Source: a bacterium (GTDB lineage: Bacteria > Cyanobacteriota > Vampirovibrionia > Gastranaerophilales > Gastranaerophilaceae). Taken from it: a DNA stretch of 64,000 nucleotides. Under the pieces are notes generated by a model. It was not told where the DNA came from and did not search any database. It saw nothing but the letters and a program-made list of their open reading frames with translations. The stretch spans positions 62,001 to 126,000 of the forward strand of contig JAGAJM010000006.1 in NCBI GenBank assembly GCA_017626055.1, given 5' to 3'. This document shows, in pieces, positions 16,700 through 23,918 of the stretch (its first letter is position 1; every line of letters begins with the position of its first letter). The translations under genes were made by a program, and so were the position numbers.

Positions 16700-17526
16700 T
16701 TCAAGATATAGTGAAAATTTTAACAGATGCTGGTATTGAGCAAAATGAAGCAAATATTGAGGTAAAGCTTCTAATTGAGCATTTTGCAGGCTATACTCTA
16801 GCAGATATTATTATGGGTAAAAAATTAACTGATGAGATGCTTGCGATTGTTGAAGAAAAAGCAAAACTAAGAGCAAAAACCCGTCATCCTATTCAATATA
16901 TTATTGGATTAGCTGATTTTATGGGAGAAAAGTTTAATGTGCAACCTGATGTTTTAATTCCTCGAGATGAAACAGAACTTCTTGTTCGTAAAGCTATTGA
17001 GATTATTAAAGAAAAAGGATTTACTCAGGTTCTTGATATGTGTACAGGCTCTGGTTGTATTGCTTGTATGATAGCAAAATTGACTGATGCTCAAGTTATT
17101 GGTGCAGATATTTCAACTGAGGCTTTGCATGTAGCGTTTTCTAATATGGAAAAGTTTGAGTTGTTTAATCGTGCAAGTTTCAGAAAATCAGACATTTATT
17201 CAAAAATTAGACCTGAAGAACGTTTTAATATGATTGTTTCAAATCCTCCATATATTCCGCCAAAATTTAAAGAAACTATTCAAAAAGAAGTATCGTTTGA
17301 GCCAGAGTTAGCACTTTATACAAGTGATGAGAAAGGGTTGGAATTCTATCAAAAAATCACCCAAGGTGCGGGTGCGTTTTTAAAGGAGGGTGGTTATTTG
17401 ATGTTTGAACTTGGTTTGGGACAAGCTCAAGACGTTGCAGAAATTATGAACACAAACGGATTTAAGGACATCAAAGTCTTAAAAGACTTGGCAAATATCG
17501 AAAGAGTAATTTGGGGTCATATTTAG
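16693..17526 (+). CDS. prmC: Peptide chain release factor N5-glutamine methyltransferase
   Basis: It methylates the GGQ glutamine of release factors RF1 and RF2 using SAM. The 277 residues have a helical N-terminal domain (HPIQYIIGLADFMG, LIPRDETELLV) and a methyltransferase core with VLDMCTGSGCIA and the catalytic NPPY in VSNPPYIPP. LALYTSDEKGLEFYQKI is typical of HemK/PrmC. It overlaps the preceding gene by 7 nt. It converges with the chromate transporter pair, with only 3 nt between stops. Confidence 0.94.
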   Translation: MLIQDIVKILTDAGIEQNEANIEVKLLIEHFAGYTLADIIMGKKLTDEMLAIVEEKAKLRAKTRHPIQYIIGLADFMGEKFNVQPDVLIPRDETELLVRKAIEIIKEKGFTQVLDMCTGSGCIACMIAKLTDAQVIGADISTEALHVAFSNMEKFELFNRASFRKSDIYSKIRPEERFNMIVSNPPYIPPKFKETIQKEVSFEPELALYTSDEKGLEFYQKITQGAGAFLKEGGYLMFELGLGQAQDVAEIMNTNGFKDIKVLKDLANIERVIWGHI

Positions 17527-17529
17527 TAT

Positions 17530-18072
17530 TTACACTCCTATAAGATTAAAATACCCTAAAGCAAGTCCGATTACTGCTGAAACTCCAAGGTAAAACAACG
17601 GATCTTGTTTTTTGATAAAACTCGTTCCGATAAATAATGCTAATAAAATTGTACCTAATAAGTGTAAGTTTGAGGTGAATAATAATTTTATGCCAACAGC
17701 TGTAAGTAGTGCACATCCTGCTGCTTTTATTCCTCTAATAGCACCTTGAACAGTTTTGTTTGTTTTGAACTTGTCTAAAACTCTGGCAACAATTGAAACA
17801 ATAATGAATGATGGTAAAATTACCGCAGTTGTTGCAAGTAGTGCTCCTAAAATTCCAGATGTTGTAAAGCCTGCAAATGTTGCAACATTGACCCCAACAG
17901 GTCCAGGGGTAATTGAAGCTACTGCTAACATGTCGGTTAATTGTTTTGGACTGTACCAGTGGAATTTATCTGCAATGTCATATAAAAATGGCAAAGTTGC
18001 GTATCCCCCACCAAATGAGAATAACCCAACGTGGAAGAATTGTCCGAATAATTGTAAGTACAGATTATTCAT
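17530..18072 (-). CDS. Chromate transporter, half-size subunit (second gene)
   Basis: An inner-membrane protein of 180 residues with one CHR domain. The signature LFSFGGGYATLPFL and SITPGPVGVNVATFAGF are seen, then several hydrophobic helices. CHR proteins move chromate or other anions; many gut members have no proven substrate. It overlaps the preceding homologous half by 8 nt, matching the short-chain CHR arrangement in which two homologous halves work together. Confidence 0.88.
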   Translation of the reverse strand: MNNLYLQLFGQFFHVGLFSFGGGYATLPFLYDIADKFHWYSPKQLTDMLAVASITPGPVGVNVATFAGFTTSGILGALLATTAVILPSFIIVSIVARVLDKFKTNKTVQGAIRGIKAAGCALLTAVGIKLLFTSNLHLLGTILLALFIGTSFIKKQDPLFYLGVSAVIGLALGYFNLIGV

Positions 18073-18628
18073 TTACTTTTCCTCCATTGTGTTTATCTTC
18101 TATTTTTTGCCAAATTATTCCAAAAATTAATGCACCGATAATAATTAAAGCTAGTGGAACTTTTTGAGTTAGTGCTAAAGCTAGAGAAATTATGAAAATA
18201 ATATAGCTCAATTTGTCATTAACTGATTTTTTCCACATTTCTTTTACTGCTAAAAACAGTAACGTAATTACGCCAATTCCAACACCCCAAAAAATATGCT
18301 GAACAGTTGGTTTATCAACTATTTCGTGCAAAATGCTTGCAAGTAAAACAATTGCCAAAAACGCAGGTAAAATCATCCCTAAAATTGCTGCAACTGCCCC
18401 ACGAAATCCCAAAAGTTTTCTACCAGTAAAAATGGCAGTGTTTGCTGCAATAATCCCAGGTAAAGATGCTCCAATTGCGTAAAATTCACAAAGTTCATCT
18501 GAAGTTATCCATTTTTTCTTTTCGACAAGTTCACTTGTTAAAAGTGGTAAAATTACGTATCCGCCACCGAGTAACAATGTGCCGACTTTGAAAAATGTTT
18601 TGAATATTGCGTAAAAACTTTTTTCCAT
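18065..18628 (-). CDS. Chromate transporter, half-size subunit (first gene)
   Basis: The partner CHR half, 187 residues, with TLLLGGGYVILPLL and YAIGASLPGIIAANTAIF followed by four or so membrane helices. It ends in a charged tail (KIEDKHNGGKVNE). The upstream region has an extended -10 (TGC-TATACC) only 6 nt before ATG and no SD, so it is probably leaderless. Together with the next gene it forms a two-gene operon. Confidence 0.88.
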   Translation of the reverse strand: MEKSFYAIFKTFFKVGTLLLGGGYVILPLLTSELVEKKKWITSDELCEFYAIGASLPGIIAANTAIFTGRKLLGFRGAVAAILGMILPAFLAIVLLASILHEIVDKPTVQHIFWGVGIGVITLLFLAVKEMWKKSVNDKLSYIIFIISLALALTQKVPLALIIIGALIFGIIWQKIEDKHNGGKVNE

Positions 18629-18698
18629 AATCTAGGTATAGCATAAATTTTATAGAAATTTATTATTGTAACGAACTTTAACAAAATTAATATAAAAG

Positions 18699-18732
18699 GC
18701 AATTTTTGAAAACAGAAATACTTTATATAGAT
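18699..18732 (+). promoter_or_regulatory. Putative shared promoter motif GCAATTTTT-N14-TTTATATA
   Basis: GCAATTTTT (18699-18707), 14 nt ending AAATAC, then TTTATATAGAT (18722-18732). It matches 6917-6950 at most positions over 34 nt. The following gene starts 46 nt downstream with SD GGAAAGG. Confidence 0.5.
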
Positions 18733-18777
18733 GTAGTTATAGGTTAAGGTTAGTTTATCTTTGGAAAGGTTACAGTA

Positions 18778-19542
18778 ATGGCAGTAACACCAGTAGGATT
18801 AAATCAACAAGTATATATGGGACAACAAAATGGTACAGTTCAGACTGCGCCTCAAAATGTTCCAACAAATCAGCCAATTCCAGTTGGTCAACCATATTCA
18901 ACTGGTCAGCAGGTGCCACAAGGTCAGCAGGTTCAATATCCTCAAGGAAATGGAGCGTATCCTGTTTATTATCCATATAATAATGGCATGAATAATCTTC
19001 CTCAATCTCAAAATACGTATGATGCCGATATTATGATGACAGGAATTGATTTTGAACAAGCTGCAAAAGATGCAGGTTTGATTTCACCTGATGCACAAGT
19101 TCAAGTTCAACAACAAGTAGATCAACAACAAGTTCCTGCTCAAAATGCTCAACAACAAGTAGTTCAACAAAATGTTAACCCTCAGCAGGTGCCAGCTTTC
19201 ACTGGTAACCCTTTTGTACAAGGTCAACAAGCTAATGATAATTTGACAAATTGCTTAGTAACTCCAGAAGCAACTGCAAAGGATGGTGCTGAAAAAAAGT
19301 TTAAATTAGGGCCAGCAATCGGTACTGCGGTAGGTTTTGCTGCTCCTTTCGTATGCAATAAAGCTCGATTAGGTAAATTCTTAACAAAAGATTTGCTAAT
19401 TAAAGCTCCAGTGATTTCTGCTGGCGGTTTGTGTGCTGGCGGAATTGTAGAAGGTTTAGTTGCATCAGCTAAAAAGTTGGATGCAAATAATAATGCGGAA
19501 GCTGATGTGAAAGCTCCTGCAAAGATGGATGAAAAGGCTTAA
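18778..19542 (+). CDS. Q/P-rich hypothetical protein with hydrophobic C-terminal part
   Basis: No family recognised. The 254 residues fall in two parts. Residues 1-165 are low complexity, rich in Q, V, P, N and Y (GQQVPQGQQVQYPQG, QQQVDQQQVPAQNAQQQ), interrupted by a more ordered acidic segment near DADIMMTGIDFEQAAKDAG. Residues 175-240 include two glycine/alanine-rich hydrophobic stretches (GPAIGTAVGFAAPFV, APVISAGGLCAGGIVEGLV) that look like small-residue membrane helices. SD GGAAAGG precedes ATG. Compositional style resembles the aroE extension. Function unknown. Confidence 0.78.
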   Translation: MAVTPVGLNQQVYMGQQNGTVQTAPQNVPTNQPIPVGQPYSTGQQVPQGQQVQYPQGNGAYPVYYPYNNGMNNLPQSQNTYDADIMMTGIDFEQAAKDAGLISPDAQVQVQQQVDQQQVPAQNAQQQVVQQNVNPQQVPAFTGNPFVQGQQANDNLTNCLVTPEATAKDGAEKKFKLGPAIGTAVGFAAPFVCNKARLGKFLTKDLLIKAPVISAGGLCAGGIVEGLVASAKKLDANNNAEADVKAPAKMDEKA

Positions 19543-19595
19543 AATTTGCCTTAAACGATTTATGAATATATATATACCCCTATTAAATTTTTAAC

Positions 19596-19622
19596 AAGCG
19601 GAAGATATTCCGCTTTTATTTT
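19596..19622. terminator. Intrinsic terminator
   Basis: AAGCGGAA-GATA-TTCCGCTT (19596-19615) followed by TTATTTTT. It separates the Q-rich gene from the convergent HEAT-like gene. Confidence 0.88.
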
Positions 19623-19625
19623 TGT

Positions 19626-20336
19626 CTAAAATCTTCTAACGTAATAGTTTCTATCGTTTTGTAATTCTAATTTTGCGTTATTAAGTTCGTTGTCATCAAA
19701 GTTTTTAGTAAGAATTTTTGCGGCTTTTTCTCTGATAGTATATTCTTGAATATCTTTTGAACGAAGAATGATTTGTTTTAAATCTGTAAAATTCATTTTG
19801 TCATAGAATTCGTAAATAGTTTCTAAGCACCAGTATAATTTAAAAACTTCTTTGTTTACTTTATATTTACCATCTTGAAAATCAAATTTTCCGATTTTAT
19901 CCAATAAATCAAATGATAATTTTGCTAAATTTGTACAAAATTGCTTGCAAAAAATATTGTCGTTTTTGAGGTTTTTAATGGCTGAAATCACATTACGACA
20001 AATGTTTGCGTTGATATCAATTATTGCATCTAAAAATATGTCATAATTATTTGAAACTTGAAAATATGGAAGATATTTTTCGTTAGACATAAATTCATTT
20101 AGTCGCATTGAAACTGCTTCTCTAATTTTCCCGTCTTGCCCTGTAAGGTTTGCAACCAAAACATCAGCATCTTGGGTTGAAGTTATTTCTTCAAGTCTTA
20201 GGGCAGCAATTTGTTTTTGTACTATATTCCCGCTTTTCAAAAGTTCAATGAGTTCTGCGTGAGAATATTCTTCTTCGTACAATTTCAAGGCTTGTGTAAA
20301 ATTTTCATCTAAAGTTTCATAATAACTATTATTCAA
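19626..20336 (-). CDS. HEAT-repeat-like protein
   Basis: A 236-residue all-helical protein with repeated motifs of the HEAT type (IVQKQIAALRLEEITS, GKIREAVSMRLNEFM, TIREKAAKILTKNFDD). Such proteins serve as scaffolds, and no catalytic motif is seen. The start codon is TTG 20336, chosen because AGAGG lies 8 nt upstream and no ATG is better placed. It is in the same neighbourhood and orientation as a second HEAT-like gene at 20643, with a small plus-strand gene between. Confidence 0.7.
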   Translation of the reverse strand: MNNSYYETLDENFTQALKLYEEEYSHAELIELLKSGNIVQKQIAALRLEEITSTQDADVLVANLTGQDGKIREAVSMRLNEFMSNEKYLPYFQVSNNYDIFLDAIIDINANICRNVISAIKNLKNDNIFCKQFCTNLAKLSFDLLDKIGKFDFQDGKYKVNKEVFKLYWCLETIYEFYDKMNFTDLKQIILRSKDIQEYTIREKAAKILTKNFDDNELNNAKLELQNDRNYYVRRF

Positions 20337-20463
20337 ATTTTATTCCTCTTTGTGTATGTACTGTTAATATAACACAAAGTAGAATGATTTTTGATTCTTA
20401 AATCGATTAAATGTATGATATATAGTAAAGGTCTTTAGCTATAATAGTAGTAGGAGAATAATT

Positions 20464-20646
20464 ATGGGTAATTTTATATCATTCATACAAGAAATATTTA
20501 TGATGAAAGAAGATAATTCTGCAAAAGTTGGGCTTTCTTCATTCAAAGAAGAGGTTTCAACTCCAGTTGAAAAGAGAGTGAAAACAAAAGCTCCAGCTCC
20601 GAAAGAATTAAAAATCTCAGAACTAATCAGAAAAGGTAGTTACTAA
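20464..20646 (+). CDS. Small hypothetical protein (60 residues)
   Basis: No family recognised. It has a short hydrophobic N-terminus (MGNFISFIQEIFMM) and then a polar, lysine-rich stretch ending KELKISELIRKGSY. Support comes from the upstream TATAAT near 20440 and a strong SD, AGGAGA, 8 nt before ATG. Its stop overlaps the convergent gene's stop by 4 nt. Confidence 0.65.
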   Translation: MGNFISFIQEIFMMKEDNSAKVGLSSFKEEVSTPVEKRVKTKAPAPKELKISELIRKGSY

Positions 20647-21320
20647 ATTCGTTTGTTCTTTTGGTAAGTTTGGTAAACTTTACCAAGGGTTGTTAATGCG
20701 TTTGTTTGAACAATTGTATTTGAATCGTTTGTTGTTTCTGATAGTGGGATTATAAATTTTTCTAAATCGCAATTACCAATTTCTGTTAGATTTAATATAC
20801 AGGCAAGTGCAGAATTTCTAGTTACCCAATTTGTAGATTTTAGAGAGTTTATAATTTTATCTTGAAGAATATTACCATATCTACAAATGCCAGAGATTGC
20901 GTTTTTGCGAATTAAGTCGTTATCTTCTCCGATTTTATCAAACAAGATGTCAAAAGTTTGTTCTGTTGGGAATTCTGCTAGTGCTAAAATTGCTGCCGCT
21001 GCAACGCTTGAGTTTGAAGATTCGACTTTGTCCATAATTGCTTCTAGTACAAGTTGGGAATAATCGTAACCAGTACTTGTTTTTGTTGCCTTTGGAGTAG
21101 GTTTTGTACCTTTTCTTCCGTCTGGTAATACATATGAAAATCCTGCTCTTACTATCGCATCTTTTGCATCTTCGATTGTTTCATAACGCAAAATGTCAGA
21201 CCCTAATGGGTGTGGGATTTTTTGAACCACTGATTTATTCTTATTTTTTAGTGGAATTGCGTTTACCACATAAAATTCTTTGCCGTCTTTTTCTTCTTTT
21301 TTAATTGCGATGTATTGCAT
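20643..21320 (-). CDS. HEAT-repeat-like protein with N-terminal variable domain
   Basis: 225 residues. The first ~75 form a small mixed domain (MQYIAIKKEEKDGKEFYVVNA, ETIEDAKDAIVRAGFSYVLPDG), then a lysine/threonine linker. Residues ~85-225 are HEAT-like helices (SSVAAAAILALAEFPTEQTF, DLIRKNAISGICRYG, WVTRNSALACILNLTEIG). It is probably a protein-binding scaffold. The start overlaps the upstream exported gene's stop by one base. It is the last gene of a three-gene minus-strand operon with the paralogous exported proteins. Confidence 0.72.
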   Translation of the reverse strand: MQYIAIKKEEKDGKEFYVVNAIPLKNKNKSVVQKIPHPLGSDILRYETIEDAKDAIVRAGFSYVLPDGRKGTKPTPKATKTSTGYDYSQLVLEAIMDKVESSNSSVAAAAILALAEFPTEQTFDILFDKIGEDNDLIRKNAISGICRYGNILQDKIINSLKSTNWVTRNSALACILNLTEIGNCDLEKFIIPLSETTNDSNTIVQTNALTTLGKVYQTYQKNKRI

Positions 21321-21922
21321 TATGTTCCCTCGTAAAAAATATTTTTGTTTAATTGTGTGAAAAATTCATTATAAATTTCTGGCTCATATGTCCTTAAAAT
21401 CTTTGTTGGTGTTGATTTTACAAATGAATATCCGTCAGCGTTTTGTAAAACTTTTTGTACAAATACAAATCTAACTTTAGTTTTATTATCTTCTGTTGGA
21501 ATTACGCTAACGTTGGTGTCAACAACAATAGTTTTGTCATGAAATTCGTTGGATAAACGTCTTGTTGGATCTGCAACATGGTATGCAGTTGAACCATATG
21601 TAAAAACGGCGTAAGTTGAAAGTGCTGCAAGTTTTAATGATTCTCCTGCGACTCTTTTTTTATTGACGTGTTTTTTCTTGAATTGTTTTTGTGCTCTGAT
21701 ATAGCCAAGTTCAGGTTCAAATTCTTGGATAATATAATCGCTATCTTGTAATGTTGTTGCAACCGCAAGCATAACTTTTTGAGTGTCTGAAGTGTCAACA
21801 ATTTGAGTTTCAATTTCCCTTTGTGGAAATTCAGAAAGCAACTTTTTACCTCTTGCAAATACACAGTTGCAAGAAAGTGATATAAATGTTAGTGCTAGAA
21901 GTATTGTAATTCCTTTTTTCAT
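21320..21922 (-). CDS. Exported protein, paralogue of the gene at 21924
   Basis: 200 residues with a signal peptide (MKKGITILLALTFISLSCNCVFA). The mature part shares a pattern with its upstream neighbour: a start of the type R-Q-[FI]-x-T-[RQ], then [DN]-x-[KQ]-x-V-M, LQDSDYIIQ and ELGYI.A.K. It contains a central hydrophobic stretch (LKLAALSTYAVFTYGSTAYHV). Cysteines in the signal region (SCNC) could allow lipidation, but no clear lipobox is present. Function unknown; similar short exported proteins occur in several diderm groups. ATG begins 2 nt after the previous stop. Confidence 0.75.
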   Translation of the reverse strand: MKKGITILLALTFISLSCNCVFARGKKLLSEFPQREIETQIVDTSDTQKVMLAVATTLQDSDYIIQEFEPELGYIRAQKQFKKKHVNKKRVAGESLKLAALSTYAVFTYGSTAYHVADPTRRLSNEFHDKTIVVDTNVSVIPTEDNKTKVRFVFVQKVLQNADGYSFVKSTPTKILRTYEPEIYNEFFTQLNKNIFYEGT

Positions 21923-21923
21923 T

Positions 21924-22442
21924 TTATTTGTGTTGTAAGATTATTGCGGTTTCTAATTTTTCAAAAAAATCTGCGTAAAATGTGTCTTCATTTACGTCTT
22001 CAATAAATTGTGCGTTACCATAAATGTTTAGTAATTTTCGTTTGAAATTTACTCTTACTCGGATTGATTCTCCGTATTCAGTAACGTTTGCTGAAGTTTC
22101 TAAAGTCGCAACTTTTACGCCATTGACGTTTAATCTACCTTTTGATAGTCCAAATTCTTTTGAAATATCAACATCAGGATCTGATGTATCAAAGTCTTTG
22201 GCTCCATAAATGAAACCTAATAATGGATTAGCGTTATAAATCATAAAACCTTCGTCTTGATATACATTTAATAATGCTTTCATAACTGTTTGTTTATCGG
22301 TTGCGTTATATGTGCGTGTTTGAAATTGTCTTTTCTCAAGTTGGGTTAGTGGTGTTATAACTTCTTCTTGTGTGCTTTTTTTAGCAAAGCAAGGAAGAGC
22401 TAAACACATTAAAACCAAAACTAATAATATTCTTTTAATCAT
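21924..22442 (-). CDS. Exported protein, first gene of paralogous pair
   Basis: 172 residues with a signal peptide (MIKRILLVLVLMCLALPCFA). The mature domain reads LEKRQFQTRTYNATDKQTVM, then LLNVYQDEGFMIYNANPLLGFI, and matches the neighbour at 21320 over its first ~60 residues. A C-terminal beta-rich part follows (RVNFKRKLLNIYG). It has its own promoter (TATAAT near 22479) and SD AGGAG. It leads an operon of two exported proteins and a HEAT-like protein. Confidence 0.76.
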   Translation of the reverse strand: MIKRILLVLVLMCLALPCFAKKSTQEEVITPLTQLEKRQFQTRTYNATDKQTVMKALLNVYQDEGFMIYNANPLLGFIYGAKDFDTSDPDVDISKEFGLSKGRLNVNGVKVATLETSANVTEYGESIRVRVNFKRKLLNIYGNAQFIEDVNEDTFYADFFEKLETAIILQHK

Positions 22443-22510
22443 TCTCTACTCCTAAACCTATTCTAGTTGCCTATATTATAGCAAATTTGGTGTGATTTTA
22501 AAATAGATTT

Positions 22511-22539
22511 TTGACTTTCTGTATCTAAATCGTTATATA
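22511..22539 (+). promoter_or_regulatory. Leaderless promoter for the exported gene at 22546
   Basis: TTGACT (22511-22516), 17 nt, TATATA (22534-22539), 6 nt, ATG. There is no SD. Confidence 0.65.
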
Positions 22540-22545
22540 CAAAGC

Positions 22546-23076
22546 ATGAGGAAATGTTTTTTAATACTGGTATTAATCTTATTTTTCGCTGTGCCCGTAT
22601 CGGCAAAAATTATTACAGGCGGGGTAGAAGTTTCAGTTGAACAAGCAAGAGAGGAGATATTTTCAAATTCTACCCCTAACCTTGATTTTGGACTTATAAG
22701 AGCCAAATTTTTCGATAATAATAGGCTAGAAAACACTACGACTCTTTTAAAAGGAATAACTGAATTAAAAGATAGAACCCTTGCAAAATTTTCTGATGGA
22801 AGTTATGGAGTGATTTATAAAGATAATCCGACGGATGTTTTTTATTATTCATCTGATGGGGTTTTAATTTATTATGATAAAAAAACTTCTTTAACATTTC
22901 CATATAAAACTTACAAATATACCCCTTTAGGAAAACTTGTTAATACAAGTTTAAGGGTATCAGATGAGGAATCTTTTATTTTTGAAAAGTCAGGGAAACT
23001 GCTTGCTCATTGGGTTGGAGAGAATTGTTATGATGAAAATAATAATATAATAATGACTCGTGAATTTTTGAAATAG
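22546..23076 (+). CDS. Exported hypothetical protein
   Basis: No family recognised. The 176 residues begin with a signal peptide (MRKCFLILVLILFFAVPVSA). The mature part is rich in aromatic residues and beta-strand patterns, with MORN- or YD-like short motifs (FSDGSYGVIYKDN, YYSSDGVLIYYDKK, FEKSGKLLAHWVGENCYD). It is probably periplasmic. The gene faces away from the paralogous exported operon, and the two share a 100-nt promoter region. Confidence 0.72.
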   Translation: MRKCFLILVLILFFAVPVSAKIITGGVEVSVEQAREEIFSNSTPNLDFGLIRAKFFDNNRLENTTTLLKGITELKDRTLAKFSDGSYGVIYKDNPTDVFYYSSDGVLIYYDKKTSLTFPYKTYKYTPLGKLVNTSLRVSDEESFIFEKSGKLLAHWVGENCYDENNNIIMTREFLK

Positions 23077-23116
23077 TACAATTGTAACAAAAGGTTAACA
23101 ATTACTACACATGTCC

Positions 23117-23143
23117 TAAAGTTTTTACAAGATATGCCGAATA
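23117..23143 (+). promoter_or_regulatory. Sigma-28 (FliA)-like promoter
   Basis: TAAAGTTT (23117-23124), 11 nt, GCCGAATA (23136-23143). This is almost the textbook sigma-28 arrangement TAAAGTTT-N11-GCCGATAA. The next start codon is 33 nt downstream. A second near match lies at 61263-61290. Confidence 0.65.
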
Positions 23144-23175
23144 TATACTTGTAAGGAAACAAAGGGATAAGTCTA

Positions 23176-23706
23176 ATGAGTCTAAATGTAAACTACAATT
23201 CATTATACAAGAACGGCATTGACACATCTATTTTAAAAGATGTCTCTAATGAAATTTTACGCCGTGCGGCTCAAAAAAATTCCCAATACGCTAATGCTTC
23301 AACTACTCATCAAGTAAACGTTGCAAAAGCTCCAGAATTGGGTGTAGATTTATACCAAGGCAAAATTGATGTAGCAGTTCAAAAACAAATCGCAATGAAC
23401 AATGCTCTTCAATTCCAATTCAATGAAACTACAATCAATGCTATCAACGCTTTAAATTCTCAAGCAGCTATTGCAAAAAAAGTTGATGGTAAATATATGC
23501 CAGCAGTTAATGAAACAGTTACTGAAACTCAAAAAGCTACTGAAACAAATTCAGCATCACGTTTTATGAGTATCTTCACAGCTGCAACTGCTAAAGATAA
23601 AAATGGTTCTAATCCATTCTATAATGGTGAACTTCTTCTTGCTAAATCTAATAAAGAAGAAACTACAACTTCTGAAACTGAATCATTAAAAAGTATTTTT
23701 GCGTAA
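23176..23706 (+). CDS. Hypothetical protein under a sigma-28-like promoter
   Basis: No family recognised. The 176 residues are polar and alanine/asparagine-rich, without signal peptide or membrane helix. Helical stretches (ILKDVSNEILRRAAQKNSQ, NALQFQFNETTINAINALN) and the low charge recall flagellar filament-associated or secreted structural proteins, but that is speculation. ATG 23176 follows AAAGGGATAAGTCTA. It ends at a hairpin terminator. Confidence 0.72.
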   Translation: MSLNVNYNSLYKNGIDTSILKDVSNEILRRAAQKNSQYANASTTHQVNVAKAPELGVDLYQGKIDVAVQKQIAMNNALQFQFNETTINAINALNSQAAIAKKVDGKYMPAVNETVTETQKATETNSASRFMSIFTAATAKDKNGSNPFYNGELLLAKSNKEETTTSETESLKSIFA

Positions 23707-23763
23707 TTAACAGATTTCTCAATATAAAAAATTTTCCTTCCTTTTGTTTACAAGTTTACACTA

Positions 23764-23790
23764 GCCTCCTTTATGGAGGTTTTTCTTTTG
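23764..23790 (+). terminator. Intrinsic terminator
   Basis: CCTCC (23765-23769), a TTTAT loop, GGAGG (23775-23779), then TTTTTCTTTT. Confidence 0.85.
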
Positions 23791-23820
23791 GGTAAATAGT
23801 ATTAAAAACCCTGATAACAC

Positions 23821-23849
23821 TTGACAAAGTCCAAACAAAATACTATAAT
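23821..23849 (+). promoter_or_regulatory. Perfect consensus sigma-70 promoter
   Basis: TTGACA (23821-23826), exactly 17 nt, TATAAT (23844-23849). It predicts a transcript starting near 23857 with a ~62-nt leader for the toxin-like gene. Confidence 0.85.
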
Positions 23850-23891
23850 CATAGCAATAGATTGACTTTGCCGAAAATGTGTTTAACAGAT

Positions 23892-23912
23892 ATTTTCCTT
23901 AGAAAGGAAAAT
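23892..23912 (+). promoter_or_regulatory. SD-sequestering hairpin
   Basis: ATTTTCCTT-AGA-AAGGAAAAT pairs perfectly over 9 bp, and the right arm contains the only good SD (AAGGA) for ATG 23919. Translation would need the hairpin to open. Confidence 0.55.
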
Positions 23913-23918
23913 GTCGAA

